Below, piece by piece: positions 26,251 to 33,316 of a stretch of DNA of 64,000 nucleotides; position 1 is the stretch's first letter; each line of letters begins with the position of its first letter. The notes under the pieces were generated by a model. That model was not told the origin of the DNA. It searched no databases and was given only the letters and a program-made list of their open reading frames with translations. A program made the translations under genes and the position numbers. Source of the stretch: Thermaceae bacterium (GTDB lineage Bacteria > Deinococcota > Deinococci > Deinococcales > Marinithermaceae); NCBI GenBank assembly GCA_027067955.1, contig JAMOUW010000083.1, positions 1-64,000 on the forward strand, given 5' to 3'.

Positions 26251-26291
26251 ATAGTATACTGTCCAATTTTCACCCTAAACAGTCTAAACAG
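26251..26291. promoter_or_regulatory. Divergent control region of the GS-like and Phd genes
   Basis: On the minus strand a TATACT box (plus 26253-26258) fits a -10 for the GS-like gene; it lies in AGTATACTGT, a partial copy of the GntR operator at 63069-63083. A tandem CTAAACAG repeat (26275-26282 and 26284-26291) lies between this and the Phd gene, and may be the autoregulatory operator of Phd or overlap the GS -35. Confidence 0.4.
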
Positions 26292-26315
26292 GCTAGATTG
26301 GTAATAGAGGTGGTT

Positions 26316-26567
26316 ATGCCCGCGCGCTGGTCTTTGCAAGACGCTAAGAACAAGTTCAGTGAGGTCGCCCGTCGCGCCCGCAGTGAAGGTCCGCAGTTCG
26401 TCACCCGTCACGGCCGTGAAGAAGTGGTGGTGATCGCGGTTGAGGACTACCGGCGGCTCACCGCTCCTCGCGAAGACCTGGCTAGCTTTCTGCGGCGCTC
26501 GCCGCTGGTGGGGGTTGAGCTCGATCTCGAGCGCGACACCTCCCCGGCCCGCGACGTGGAGCTTTGA
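26316..26567 (+). CDS. Phd/YefM-family antitoxin
   Basis: 83 residues. MPARWSLQDAKNKFSEVARRARSEGPQFVTRHG is the standard Phd/YefM DNA-binding fold, and the C-terminus (FLRRSPLVGVELDLERD) is the toxin-binding tail. It would neutralise a PIN-domain ribonuclease and repress the pair. Start set at 26316 by GAGGTGG 3-4 nt upstream and by family length. The cognate toxin just downstream is broken, leaving an orphan antitoxin. Confidence 0.88.
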   Translation: MPARWSLQDAKNKFSEVARRARSEGPQFVTRHGREEVVVIAVEDYRRLTAPREDLASFLRRSPLVGVELDLERDTSPARDVEL

Positions 26568-26570
26568 GCC

Positions 26571-27012
26571 GTGCGCTACCTCATCGGTACCCCGGTCATC
26601 TCGGAGCATCTCGGAGCTGATCAAGCCCAACCCTGAACCCAAAGTAGCCCGCTGGGTCGGTTCCCTAGAGGCCGAGCAGGTATATACCTCGGTCGGTCGT
26701 TACCTTTGGCGAGCTGGCCAAAGGAATAGAAAAGCTGGCAGACGGCCGGCGCAAGCGCGAGTTGCTGCGCTGGGTCGAAAGCGACCTGAAGGCCTGGTTT
26801 GGACCGCGGGTGCTGGCCGTAGAGATCTGGAAGTGGCCGAGCGCTGGGGACTGTTGCTCGCCCGGGTGCAGGCCGCCAGCCGCTCTTTGCCGGCGGTGGA
26901 CGCGCTGATCGCCGCCACGGCGCTGGTACACGGGCTGGTGCCCGTCACCCGCAACACCCGGCGCTTCGAGATGGCCGGATTGGAAGTTTTGAACCCCTGG
27001 CAGGAAAGCTAA
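26571..27012 (+). pseudogene. PIN-domain (VapC-like) toxin, broken by three small duplications
   Basis: Fragments in different frames add up to one VapC-like protein: MRYLIGTPVISE, ISELIKPNPEPKVARWVGSLEAEQVYTS, a FGELAKGIEKLADGRRKRELLRWVESDLKAWFGPRVLAV part, then DLEVAERWGLLLARVQ...VDALIAATALVHGLVPVTRNTR...ILNPW-like end. The frame is lost at a 10-bp tandem repeat (26597-26606/26607-26616), a GGTC repeat (26691-26698) and an AG repeat (26821-26824). The first catalytic Asp also reads Gly. GTG start at 26571 lies 3 bp after the antitoxin stop. Confidence 0.85.
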
Positions 27013-27076
27013 CGGTCAAAGCCGATGTCCCGAGAGTCATTTCCTTTTGCCGGAACTCAGCAAAGTGAAATGCATA

Positions 27077-27082
27077 TATAAT
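27077..27082 (+). promoter_or_regulatory. -10 box of the ABC exporter operon
   Basis: Consensus TATAAT in an AT-rich stretch, 73 nt before GTG 27156. No good -35 at 16-18 bp, so an activator or an extended element may be needed. Confidence 0.4.
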
Positions 27083-27155
27083 AAGTAAGCTGCAGCAATT
27101 GTTTCCGTGGTAGGCGATGGCATCGTTCCCTAAGGGGGTAATACGAGGAGGCAGC

Positions 27156-28088
27156 GTGCCAGATTACCGGGTTCTGATAGCTGCAAACATAGTTAAAAAT
27201 TTTGGCGAGAAGCGGGCATTGGATGGCGTCTCGCTCGAGCTGCCGCGGGGCCAGGTCGTTGGTCTGCTAGGTCCCAACGGTGCAGGCAAGACCACGCTGA
27301 TCAAGATAATCCTAGGGCTTCTGCTTGCCGACGCCGGCCGGGTATATCTGCGTACCCAAAACGGTGAGGCGCCGGTGGCGCCCGGGCGTATCGGCGTGGT
27401 AATGGAAGGCAGCCGTAACTACTACGCCAACATCCCCGTTATCACCAACGCGGTCTACTTTGCCGCCCTCAAAGGCGTTGCGGCGCGGGAGGCCGCCGAG
27501 CGCTTCCGCCGCTGGGCGCTGCGATTCGGGTTGGAAGAAGAGGTGCTGGAGCAGCCGCTGGCCACCTTTTCCCGGGGTATGCAGCAAAAGGCAGCGCTAG
27601 CCATAAGCCTTTTGCACGATCCCGACTTCGTCATTCTCGACGAGCCCACTCTGGGGCTCGACCCGGAAAGCCGCCTCGAGCTGGAAAAAATTATTCACGG
27701 CCTGGCGGAAGAGGGCAAGGGGACGCTGATCGCCAGCCACGACCTGGGCTTTATCCAGCGGACCGCCGACCGGGTGGTCTTCATTCGCGCGGGAAAGGTG
27801 ATCCTTGACGACGCCACCGCCCAGCTGATTCGCCGCTACGAAAAACCCTGGTATCTGGTTCGCACGGCAAGTGACCTCCAGGAAATGCCGCCGGGATGGC
27901 GAGAATCGGGACAATGGCGACAGCGCGACGAACGCACCCTGCTCTTTACCGGCGGCTGGCAGGAGCTCAGGCAATATATTTGCGCCGAACCCGAATTGGA
28001 GGTTGTGGCCGTGCAAAAGGAAACCGCTTCGCTCGAAGACATCTTCATGGAAATCCAGGAGGAGGCCGGCAATGTGGACGCTCCTTAA
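27156..28088 (+). CDS. ABC transporter ATP-binding protein (ABC-2 type exporter)
   Basis: 310 residues from GTG 27156, 5 nt after GAGGAGG. Walker A GPNGAGKTT, signature FSRGMQQKAA, Walker B FVILDEP, H-loop ASHDLGF. A C-terminal extension of about 90 residues, ending in EDIFMEIQEE, is typical of drug, lipid or lantibiotic exporters. The stop overlaps the permease start by 17 bp, so both subunits are co-translated. Substrate unknown. Confidence 0.9.
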   Translation: MPDYRVLIAANIVKNFGEKRALDGVSLELPRGQVVGLLGPNGAGKTTLIKIILGLLLADAGRVYLRTQNGEAPVAPGRIGVVMEGSRNYYANIPVITNAVYFAALKGVAAREAAERFRRWALRFGLEEEVLEQPLATFSRGMQQKAALAISLLHDPDFVILDEPTLGLDPESRLELEKIIHGLAEEGKGTLIASHDLGFIQRTADRVVFIRAGKVILDDATAQLIRRYEKPWYLVRTASDLQEMPPGWRESGQWRQRDERTLLFTGGWQELRQYICAEPELEVVAVQKETASLEDIFMEIQEEAGNVDAP

Positions 28089-28827
28089 GGCCGAGGCAAT
28101 CCTCAGCTTCGCCCAGTTCCGGCGCTACTTCTTCAACAGCCTCCTCAGCCTCGGGATCATGGTGCTGTTCTTCTACGGGCTCTTCTACGGCATCGCCCTC
28201 TTCGTCAATGCGCCGCTGGAAGGGAGCAGCCTTTCCAGCCTGGTGCTGGGGTTCGTGGTCTGGACCTTCACCCTGGGCATCCTCCACGGCATTGCCCAGG
28301 ACATTCAAACCGAGGCTACGCGCGGTACCCTGGAGCAGCTGGCGTTAGGCCGCTACCGCCTGGAAGCGATCCTCTTGGTCCGCAGCGCGTTCACCGTGGT
28401 CGTCTCGCTGCTGATGGCTCTGATCATCGTGGTCGCGCTGCAGGCAATTACCGGCGTTCGCCTGCACTTCAACCTCGCCGGCCTGCCGGCGCTTTTAATC
28501 CTGGCGTTGGGCGTCGCGGGTTTGTCGCTGGCGTTGGGGGCACTGGCGCTCTACTTCAAGGACGTCTCGATGCTCTTTACCATCATCCAGTTTGGCTTCC
28601 TGCCTTACATCCTGGCGGCCGAGAACGCCTTCGCCGGGCAGGCGCTGTTGCCCCTGGCCCCGGCGCTGCACCTGACCTTTCGTTCCTTCGTCAATGGCGA
28701 GCCGGTCACGGGCTCAATGGCGACCGCGGCGCTACTCAACTCCCTCGTCCTCTTTGCTTTTGGCCTCGGCCTCTTTCGCTGGGTCTACGGGGTGGTGCGG
28801 CGCAAGGGCAATCTGAGCATGTACTGA
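28072..28827 (+). CDS. ABC-2 type transporter permease
   Basis: 251 residues with six predicted membrane helices (for example GIMVLFFYGLFYGIALFV, TVVVSLLMALIIVVALQAI, LGVAGLSLALGALALYF). Layout matches ABC-2 membrane subunits. ATG 28072 has CCAGGAGG upstream, inside the end of the ATPase gene. It pairs with the ATPase as a two-part exporter. Confidence 0.85.
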   Translation: MWTLLKAEAILSFAQFRRYFFNSLLSLGIMVLFFYGLFYGIALFVNAPLEGSSLSSLVLGFVVWTFTLGILHGIAQDIQTEATRGTLEQLALGRYRLEAILLVRSAFTVVVSLLMALIIVVALQAITGVRLHFNLAGLPALLILALGVAGLSLALGALALYFKDVSMLFTIIQFGFLPYILAAENAFAGQALLPLAPALHLTFRSFVNGEPVTGSMATAALLNSLVLFAFGLGLFRWVYGVVRRKGNLSMY

Positions 28828-28843
28828 CCGACGGAACCAAAAA

Positions 28844-29959
28844 CTAACCGTTTTTCAGCGCCAGCTGGCCGCAGGCCGCGCCCACGTCTACCCCCCGGCT
28901 CCAGCGGACGGTTACCGGTACGCCTTCGCGTTCTAGCGCCGCCGCGAAACGCTGAATCCGCTTCTTGCCGCTGCCGCTCACCGGCGCGCCCTCCCAGGGG
29001 TTGAAGGGAATCAGGTTGACGTGGGCCACCAGACCTTTCAGAATCCGGGCCAGCTCACGGGCCTGCTCTTCGCGGTCGTTGATACCCTGCAGCATGGTGT
29101 ACTCGATCGTCACCCGCCGCTTGGTATGGCCAAAGTATTCTCGCACCGCCTCCATGATTTCGGCGATCGAGTAGCGGTGGGCGGTGGGGATTATTTTTTG
29201 GCGGGTTTCGTCGTCGGGGGCGTGCAGGCTGAGGGCCAGCTTGACGCCCAGGTCGTCTTCGGCCAGGCGGCGGATGCCCCTGGGAATGCCGACGGTCGAG
29301 AGGGTGATGCGGCGCGGGCTCATCGCCAGGGCGTTTTTGTTTAGCATCCGCCGTACCGCCCAGGCGACGTTCTCGTAGTTGAGCAGCGGCTCGCCCATGC
29401 CCATTAGCACCACGTTGCGGATCTCGCGCGGGGCCAGGCCCTGGTGGTAGGCGACGGCCAGGATCTGATCCAGAATCTCGGAGCCGGTCAGGTTGCGGCC
29501 AAAGCCCATCTTGCCGGTGGCACAGAAGGTGCAGCCGGCGGGGCAGCCGACCTGGCTGGAGATGCAGACCGTCTTGCGGTCTTTGTAGGGGAGGTAGACG
29601 GCCTCGGTGCGGCTGCCGTCGTGGAGGGTGAAGAGGTACTTGACCGAGCCGTCGCTCGAGGGGAAGGCCTGCACCAGGGCAAATTCGCTGATGCGCCATT
29701 TGCGCGGTAGCTCCTCGCGCAAGGCGCGCGGCAGGTCGGTCATCTCCTCCCATTCGCGCGCGCCCTTCTTGTAGAGCCAGCTGGCTATCTGCCCTTTGCG
29801 GTAGCCCTTGCCGGGCAGCTCGTCCGGCGGCTCGGGCAGCAGGATGGGCTTGCGATCGTCGCCCAGCTCCACGTCTGCTATCGGGGCCTGCACGGGTACG
29901 TAGCAGGCTTCGCCTTCGTCGCCATCCGGTATGTGCAGTTCAAAGTTTGGCTTCTTCAT
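28844..29959 (-). CDS. rlmN: 23S rRNA (adenine2503-C2)-methyltransferase RlmN
   Basis: 371 residues. Radical-SAM enzyme: C-PAG-C-TF-C (CxxxCxxC) in SQVGCPAGCTFCATG, the methyl-carrying Cys in the GxACGQL at the C-terminus, and VLMGMGEPLLNYENV. It methylates A2503 in the peptidyl-transferase centre and A37 of some tRNAs. An N-terminal extension (~70 residues, acidic) is longer than in E. coli. Start at 29959 follows a GGGGGAAG site. Confidence 0.93.
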   Translation of the reverse strand: MKKPNFELHIPDGDEGEACYVPVQAPIADVELGDDRKPILLPEPPDELPGKGYRKGQIASWLYKKGAREWEEMTDLPRALREELPRKWRISEFALVQAFPSSDGSVKYLFTLHDGSRTEAVYLPYKDRKTVCISSQVGCPAGCTFCATGKMGFGRNLTGSEILDQILAVAYHQGLAPREIRNVVLMGMGEPLLNYENVAWAVRRMLNKNALAMSPRRITLSTVGIPRGIRRLAEDDLGVKLALSLHAPDDETRQKIIPTAHRYSIAEIMEAVREYFGHTKRRVTIEYTMLQGINDREEQARELARILKGLVAHVNLIPFNPWEGAPVSGSGKKRIQRFAAALEREGVPVTVRWSRGVDVGAACGQLALKNG

Positions 29960-30079
29960 CTTCCCCCAGGCCGCGCCCCGTCCGCTGAGTTTACCCCGGC
30001 GCCGCACGCCTGAAGGGCCCGGGTGGCTGCGGGGCCGCCGGCCGCCGAGCCGGTATCTGCCCGCCCGTTTACGCAAAAG

Positions 30080-30101
30080 GGCTCCCCGCTGGCGGGGAGC
30101 C
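30080..30101 (-). terminator. Terminator after the first DUF2853 gene
   Basis: GGCTCCCCG-CTGG-CGGGGAGCC, 9-bp stem, 18 nt past the stop, followed on the minus strand by CTTTTGCG. Confidence 0.75.
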
Positions 30102-30118
30102 GTGGTCAACTAGCGGGT

Positions 30119-30454
30119 TTATACGAAGACTTCGCGCTTACCCAGCTTCTTGGTGAGCAGGTAGTAGAAGACGCCCCGGTGCTTGCGGCGGTCTTCTTTC
30201 ATCTGCTCACAAACCTCGGCCAGGATCCTGTCCATCTCTTCGTCGTCCATATCGACCTTGAGGCGGTCGAGCAAAAAGCTTTTCTTTACGCGCTCGAGCT
30301 CGTCTTTGTCACTGCAGGAAACAAACTTGGCATCGGCGTTGCGGAAGACGACCGCATACCGGTCTACCAGGGCCGCGAGCAACTCTTCATCGGGTTGGGG
30401 ATCGTACTTCTTGGCCTTCTCCACCACTTCGGCGAGCAGTTCGGCGTTGGTCAT
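30119..30454 (-). CDS. DUF2853 family protein
   Basis: 111 residues, all-helical and charged. MTNAELLAEVVEKAKKY, FVSCSDKDELERVKKSFLL and CEQMKEDRRKHRGVFYYLLTKKLGKREVFV match the DUF2853 family, of unknown function. It is a close paralogue (about 60 per cent by eye) of the next gene. It has its own promoter with consensus TATAAT and its own terminator, so the two copies can be regulated separately. GGAGGTAACAATC precedes the ATG. Confidence 0.83.
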   Translation of the reverse strand: MTNAELLAEVVEKAKKYDPQPDEELLAALVDRYAVVFRNADAKFVSCSDKDELERVKKSFLLDRLKVDMDDEEMDRILAEVCEQMKEDRRKHRGVFYYLLTKKLGKREVFV

Positions 30455-30475
30455 GATTGTTACCTCCGATTAGGC

Positions 30476-30481
30476 ATTATA
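30476..30481 (-). promoter_or_regulatory. Extended -10 promoter of the first DUF2853 gene
   Basis: Minus strand TGTTATAAT (TG-n-TATAAT; plus 30476-30481 for the box). A CTCAA-N5-TTGAG inverted repeat at 30491-30505 sits over the weak -35 and may be an operator. Confidence 0.6.
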
Positions 30482-30513
30482 ACACATACACTCAAATTTG
30501 TTGAGCACAAAAA

Positions 30514-30535
30514 GCCCCCGCCAGCTGGCGGGGGC
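30514..30535 (-). terminator. Terminator after the second DUF2853 gene
   Basis: Perfect palindrome GCCCCCGCCAGCTGGCGGGGGC followed on the minus strand by TTTTTG; 18 nt past the stop. Confidence 0.85.
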
Positions 30536-30552
30536 AGGTTGTCGAGGGCCGC

Positions 30553-30885
30553 TCAAACGAAGACTTTTTCTTTGCCCAGGTCCTTGACGAGCAGGTAATA
30601 GAAGACGGCCCGCGACTTGCGGCGCTCGGCCTTCATCTGTTCGCAGACCTTCTTGATGGCCTCGTCCAGCTTAGCGCCGTCCTTGAGGCCCAGTTTCTTG
30701 ATGAGGAAGTTCTTTTTTACCGTTTCCAGCTCGCTGGGGTCGGTGCAGGAAACGTAGGCCGAGTCGGGTTTGCGCAGCACCAGGGCGTAGTTTTTGACCA
30801 AGGCGGCGACCAGGCCTTCGTCGGGCTTCTTATCATACTTCTTGACGCCTTCCAAGGTCTTGGCCAGAAGTTCGGCATTCGTCAT
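30553..30885 (-). CDS. DUF2853 family protein (paralogue)
   Basis: 110 residues. MTNAELLAKTLEGVKKYDKKPDEGLVAAL, YVSCTDPSELETVKKNFL and VCEQMKAERRKSRAVFYYLLV. It shares start, CSD/CTD cysteine and the end LGKxxVFV with its tandem neighbour. A TTGACA box (plus 30934-30939) lies upstream. Family function unknown; duplicates with separate promoters suggest use under different conditions. Confidence 0.83.
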   Translation of the reverse strand: MTNAELLAKTLEGVKKYDKKPDEGLVAALVKNYALVLRKPDSAYVSCTDPSELETVKKNFLIKKLGLKDGAKLDEAIKKVCEQMKAERRKSRAVFYYLLVKDLGKEKVFV

Positions 30886-30909
30886 AGTTGCTTCCTCCCT
30901 AACCCGATA

Positions 30910-30939
30910 CTACTACCGGCACGGTAAAGAAGGTGTCAA
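30910..30939 (-). promoter_or_regulatory. Promoter of the second DUF2853 gene
   Basis: Perfect TTGACA (plus 30934-30939), 18 bp, TAGTAG (plus 30910-30915) on the minus strand. It begins right inside the T tract of the preceding terminator. Confidence 0.55.
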
Positions 30940-30941
30940 AA

Positions 30942-30963
30942 AGACCGGTTTTTAAACCGGTCT
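30942..30963 (-). terminator. Terminator after the thioredoxin gene
   Basis: AGACCGGTTT-TT-AAACCGGTCT, 10-bp arms, followed on the minus strand by TTTTTGACA, whose last bases form the -35 of the next gene. Confidence 0.85.
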
Positions 30964-30978
30964 CTGCAGGCGCCGGGG

Positions 30979-31434
30979 CTAGCCCTCTTCCGGGGGGCCG
31001 CCTACGAGCTCCTCCATCAGATACTCGAGTCGCATGCGGGCGTTGTCTTGCGAGCCATAGATGCTGCGCAAGAGCTCGCCGCCGGGGGCGAACACCAGCC
31101 AGTGAGGGGTACCCTCGACCCCCCAGCTCCGGGCCAGCTCGCCCGATAGGTCGAGCGCCACCGGGAAGGGCAGCTTGGCGTAATCGCGGCAGAAGTACTC
31201 TAGTTGGGGCAGCACCTCGTCTCGCTCGTAAAGCTTGTGGCCGTAGGCGGTGTGAACGGTCATCACCTGCAGCTTGTCGCCGTATTCGCGCACCAGCTGC
31301 TTCAGGAAGGGAATACCGCGGGCGATGCATCCGGGGCATTCCAGGTTGAAGAACATGACGATGCCGGGTCTGTCCCATTCCTGGGGCGGCGGTACCGGGT
31401 CCATCCAAACGAATTCGTCGGGCCAGTCTCCCAT
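30979..31434 (-). CDS. Thioredoxin-fold protein, cytoplasmic
   Basis: 151 residues with no signal peptide. FFNLECPGCIARGIPFL shows the C33-PG-C36 redox pair, and the cis-Pro loop is GVEGTPHWLVFAPGG. It lacks the membrane anchor of the TlpA proteins at 2-5 kb, so it works inside the cell. A TACACT box 10 nt before the ATG gives a short leader. Partner unknown. Confidence 0.8.
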   Translation of the reverse strand: MGDWPDEFVWMDPVPPPQEWDRPGIVMFFNLECPGCIARGIPFLKQLVREYGDKLQVMTVHTAYGHKLYERDEVLPQLEYFCRDYAKLPFPVALDLSGELARSWGVEGTPHWLVFAPGGELLRSIYGSQDNARMRLEYLMEELVGGPPEEG

Positions 31435-31511
31435 ACAAGCGGTCAGTGTAGCATATGCGCTTCCCCCAGTTGGGGGTGTCGCCGGCGGCCGGATGGGCCT
31501 AAGTTAGAATC

Positions 31512-32033
31512 ATGAAACGCTTATCGCTCTTGATGGGGGCGGTCCTGCTGCTTGCCGCCTGTGGCGTCGCGCCGCTTGCCATAGACCTGCTGCCGTTGCT
31601 GGGCGACGATGCCAGCGGCTCGCGCAGCGTCGTTGCCGACGGTGATATCGAGTTCCGGCTCCCCGGCGACGAAGGGCAGGCGCTGAGCGGTTACGAAACC
31701 CTCGGGGTTCGGCCCGCGGCGGTGGACCTCGTTTACCGGTTGGAGCTGAGCCGGGACGGTAATTTGGCAGGAGAGGCCTTCATTACCTTTTACCTAGCCG
31801 CCCCCGGGGCGAACCTCTGGAGCGACGACAACCGGCTCGGGGAGGCGCAGCGGTTGGATCTGCAAAGGGAGATCCAGGAGATAGCGGGTACGCTTTCGCT
31901 CAGCCGCAGCCAGATCGAAGCGCTGGTTTCGGGTGAAATTGTCATTGGCGCCATGATTTCCGGCAACGCCAGCGGCTCCGCCAGCATCGGCTACAGCTTC
32001 AAGCAACTGACCCTCAAGGTGGCTTTCTTTTAG
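31512..32033 (+). CDS. Small lipoprotein of unknown function
   Basis: 173 residues. Signal MKRLSLLMGAVLLLAAC with lipobox LAAC, then a beta-rich mature part (LVYRLELSRDGNLAGEAFITFYLAAPG) that ends in a Gly/Ser-rich amphipathic strand (GSASIGYSFKQLTLKVAFF). TAAGTT lies 6 nt before the ATG, so the transcript may be leaderless. No family recognised. Confidence 0.65.
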   Translation: MKRLSLLMGAVLLLAACGVAPLAIDLLPLLGDDASGSRSVVADGDIEFRLPGDEGQALSGYETLGVRPAAVDLVYRLELSRDGNLAGEAFITFYLAAPGANLWSDDNRLGEAQRLDLQREIQEIAGTLSLSRSQIEALVSGEIVIGAMISGNASGSASIGYSFKQLTLKVAFF

Positions 32034-32094
32034 CGAGCGGTTGCCGGGCGACGACTTTGGGAGGGGGCGATCACATGACCGCCTTTGCGGGAAT

Positions 32095-33258
32095 ATGAGA
32101 ATTGTCTGGCTGTTCATCCTGCTGGTTGCTCCGGCGCTGGCGCAGCCGGCGCGGTTGGGGCCGCGCCCCTTCTACCTGCTGGACCTGCTGGCCCCCGGCC
32201 CCTTGCGGGAGCGCCTCGAGGCCTGCGCGGAGTGCGCCGTGGTCTACCCGCGTTCTTCCCTGGCGATAGGCCATCGCGGCGCGCCGCTCTATTTTCCGGA
32301 GCACACCCGCGAGGGTTATTTGGCGGCGGTGCGCCAGGGGGCGGATTTCGTCGAATGCGACGCGGTCCCGGTTCGGGACGGTGCGCTGGTGTGCCGGCAC
32401 TCCGACCGCGATCTGGCGGAAACCACCAACATCCTCGCCACGGCGCTGGCGGAGCGCTGCCGGGCCGGCTTCAAACCGGGGCGCAGACCCGACTGCCGCA
32501 CGACGGACCTGACCCTGGCCGAGTTCTTGACCCTGGAGGGGTGGCCCGAGGGCGCCAACCCGGAGGCGCGCCGGCCCGGAGATTACTACCGGGCGGCGTC
32601 TGGGGGGCGACCTCTTTTGTATGCGCCGGGTACGGTGATGAGCCACCGGCAGTACATCGCGTTGCTGAAGCACACGGGGGTGAACTACATTCCCGAGCTG
32701 AAGCGCGCCGGGCTGCCCCCGGGGATGAGTCTGGAGTCATACCGGCGGCGTATTGTGGACGATTATCGCGAGGCCGGCATAGCGCCGGAGCGGGTTTACC
32801 TGCAGAGCTTTGACCTGGACGACATCCGTTTCTGGCGCAGCTACGCCCCCGGTTATGCGAAGAACGCCGTCTGGCTCGACGGACGATACGAACAGCCGGG
32901 CTTCGACCCCGCCCACCCGGAGCGGTTGCGGCCGACGATGGAAGAACTGGCGGAAGAGGGGCTTGGTTACCTGAGCCCGCCGCTCTGGGTACTGCTGGCG
33001 CGGGACGACAGCGGCGCAATCGTGCCTTCGGCCTATGCGCGCGCCGCCCGCGCCGCCGGACTGGAGCTGATCCCCTGGACGCTCGAGCGCTCGGGACCAC
33101 CCGCGACGAGCTGGTATTACCGGACCGTCGCGCCCTCTTTGCGTTCAGAGGGGGACGTCTACCGGGTGCTCGACGTGCTCGTGAACCAGGTGGGGGTGTA
33201 CGCCATCTTCTCCGACTGGCCCGCAACCGTGGTTTTTTTCGACGCCTGCGGGCGCTGA
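32095..33258 (+). CDS. Exported glycerophosphodiester phosphodiesterase
   Basis: 387 residues. Signal peptide MRIVWLFILLVAPALA, then a GDPD TIM barrel with GHRGAPLYFPEHT (catalytic His, Glu), ADFVECDAVPVRDGALVCRHS (metal Asp/Glu and general His) and PELKRAGLPP. It hydrolyses glycerophosphodiesters outside the membrane. Longer than cytoplasmic GDPD (about 250), in line with the exported GlpQ group. Starts 60 bp after the lipoprotein, probably one operon. Confidence 0.87.
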   Translation: MRIVWLFILLVAPALAQPARLGPRPFYLLDLLAPGPLRERLEACAECAVVYPRSSLAIGHRGAPLYFPEHTREGYLAAVRQGADFVECDAVPVRDGALVCRHSDRDLAETTNILATALAERCRAGFKPGRRPDCRTTDLTLAEFLTLEGWPEGANPEARRPGDYYRAASGGRPLLYAPGTVMSHRQYIALLKHTGVNYIPELKRAGLPPGMSLESYRRRIVDDYREAGIAPERVYLQSFDLDDIRFWRSYAPGYAKNAVWLDGRYEQPGFDPAHPERLRPTMEELAEEGLGYLSPPLWVLLARDDSGAIVPSAYARAARAAGLELIPWTLERSGPPATSWYYRTVAPSLRSEGDVYRVLDVLVNQVGVYAIFSDWPATVVFFDACGR

Positions 33259-33316
33259 CGCTCATCCGCGCCCTCCGGAAATTACGTAAACTGCTGAACG
33301 CGGAGAGGGAATGAAT

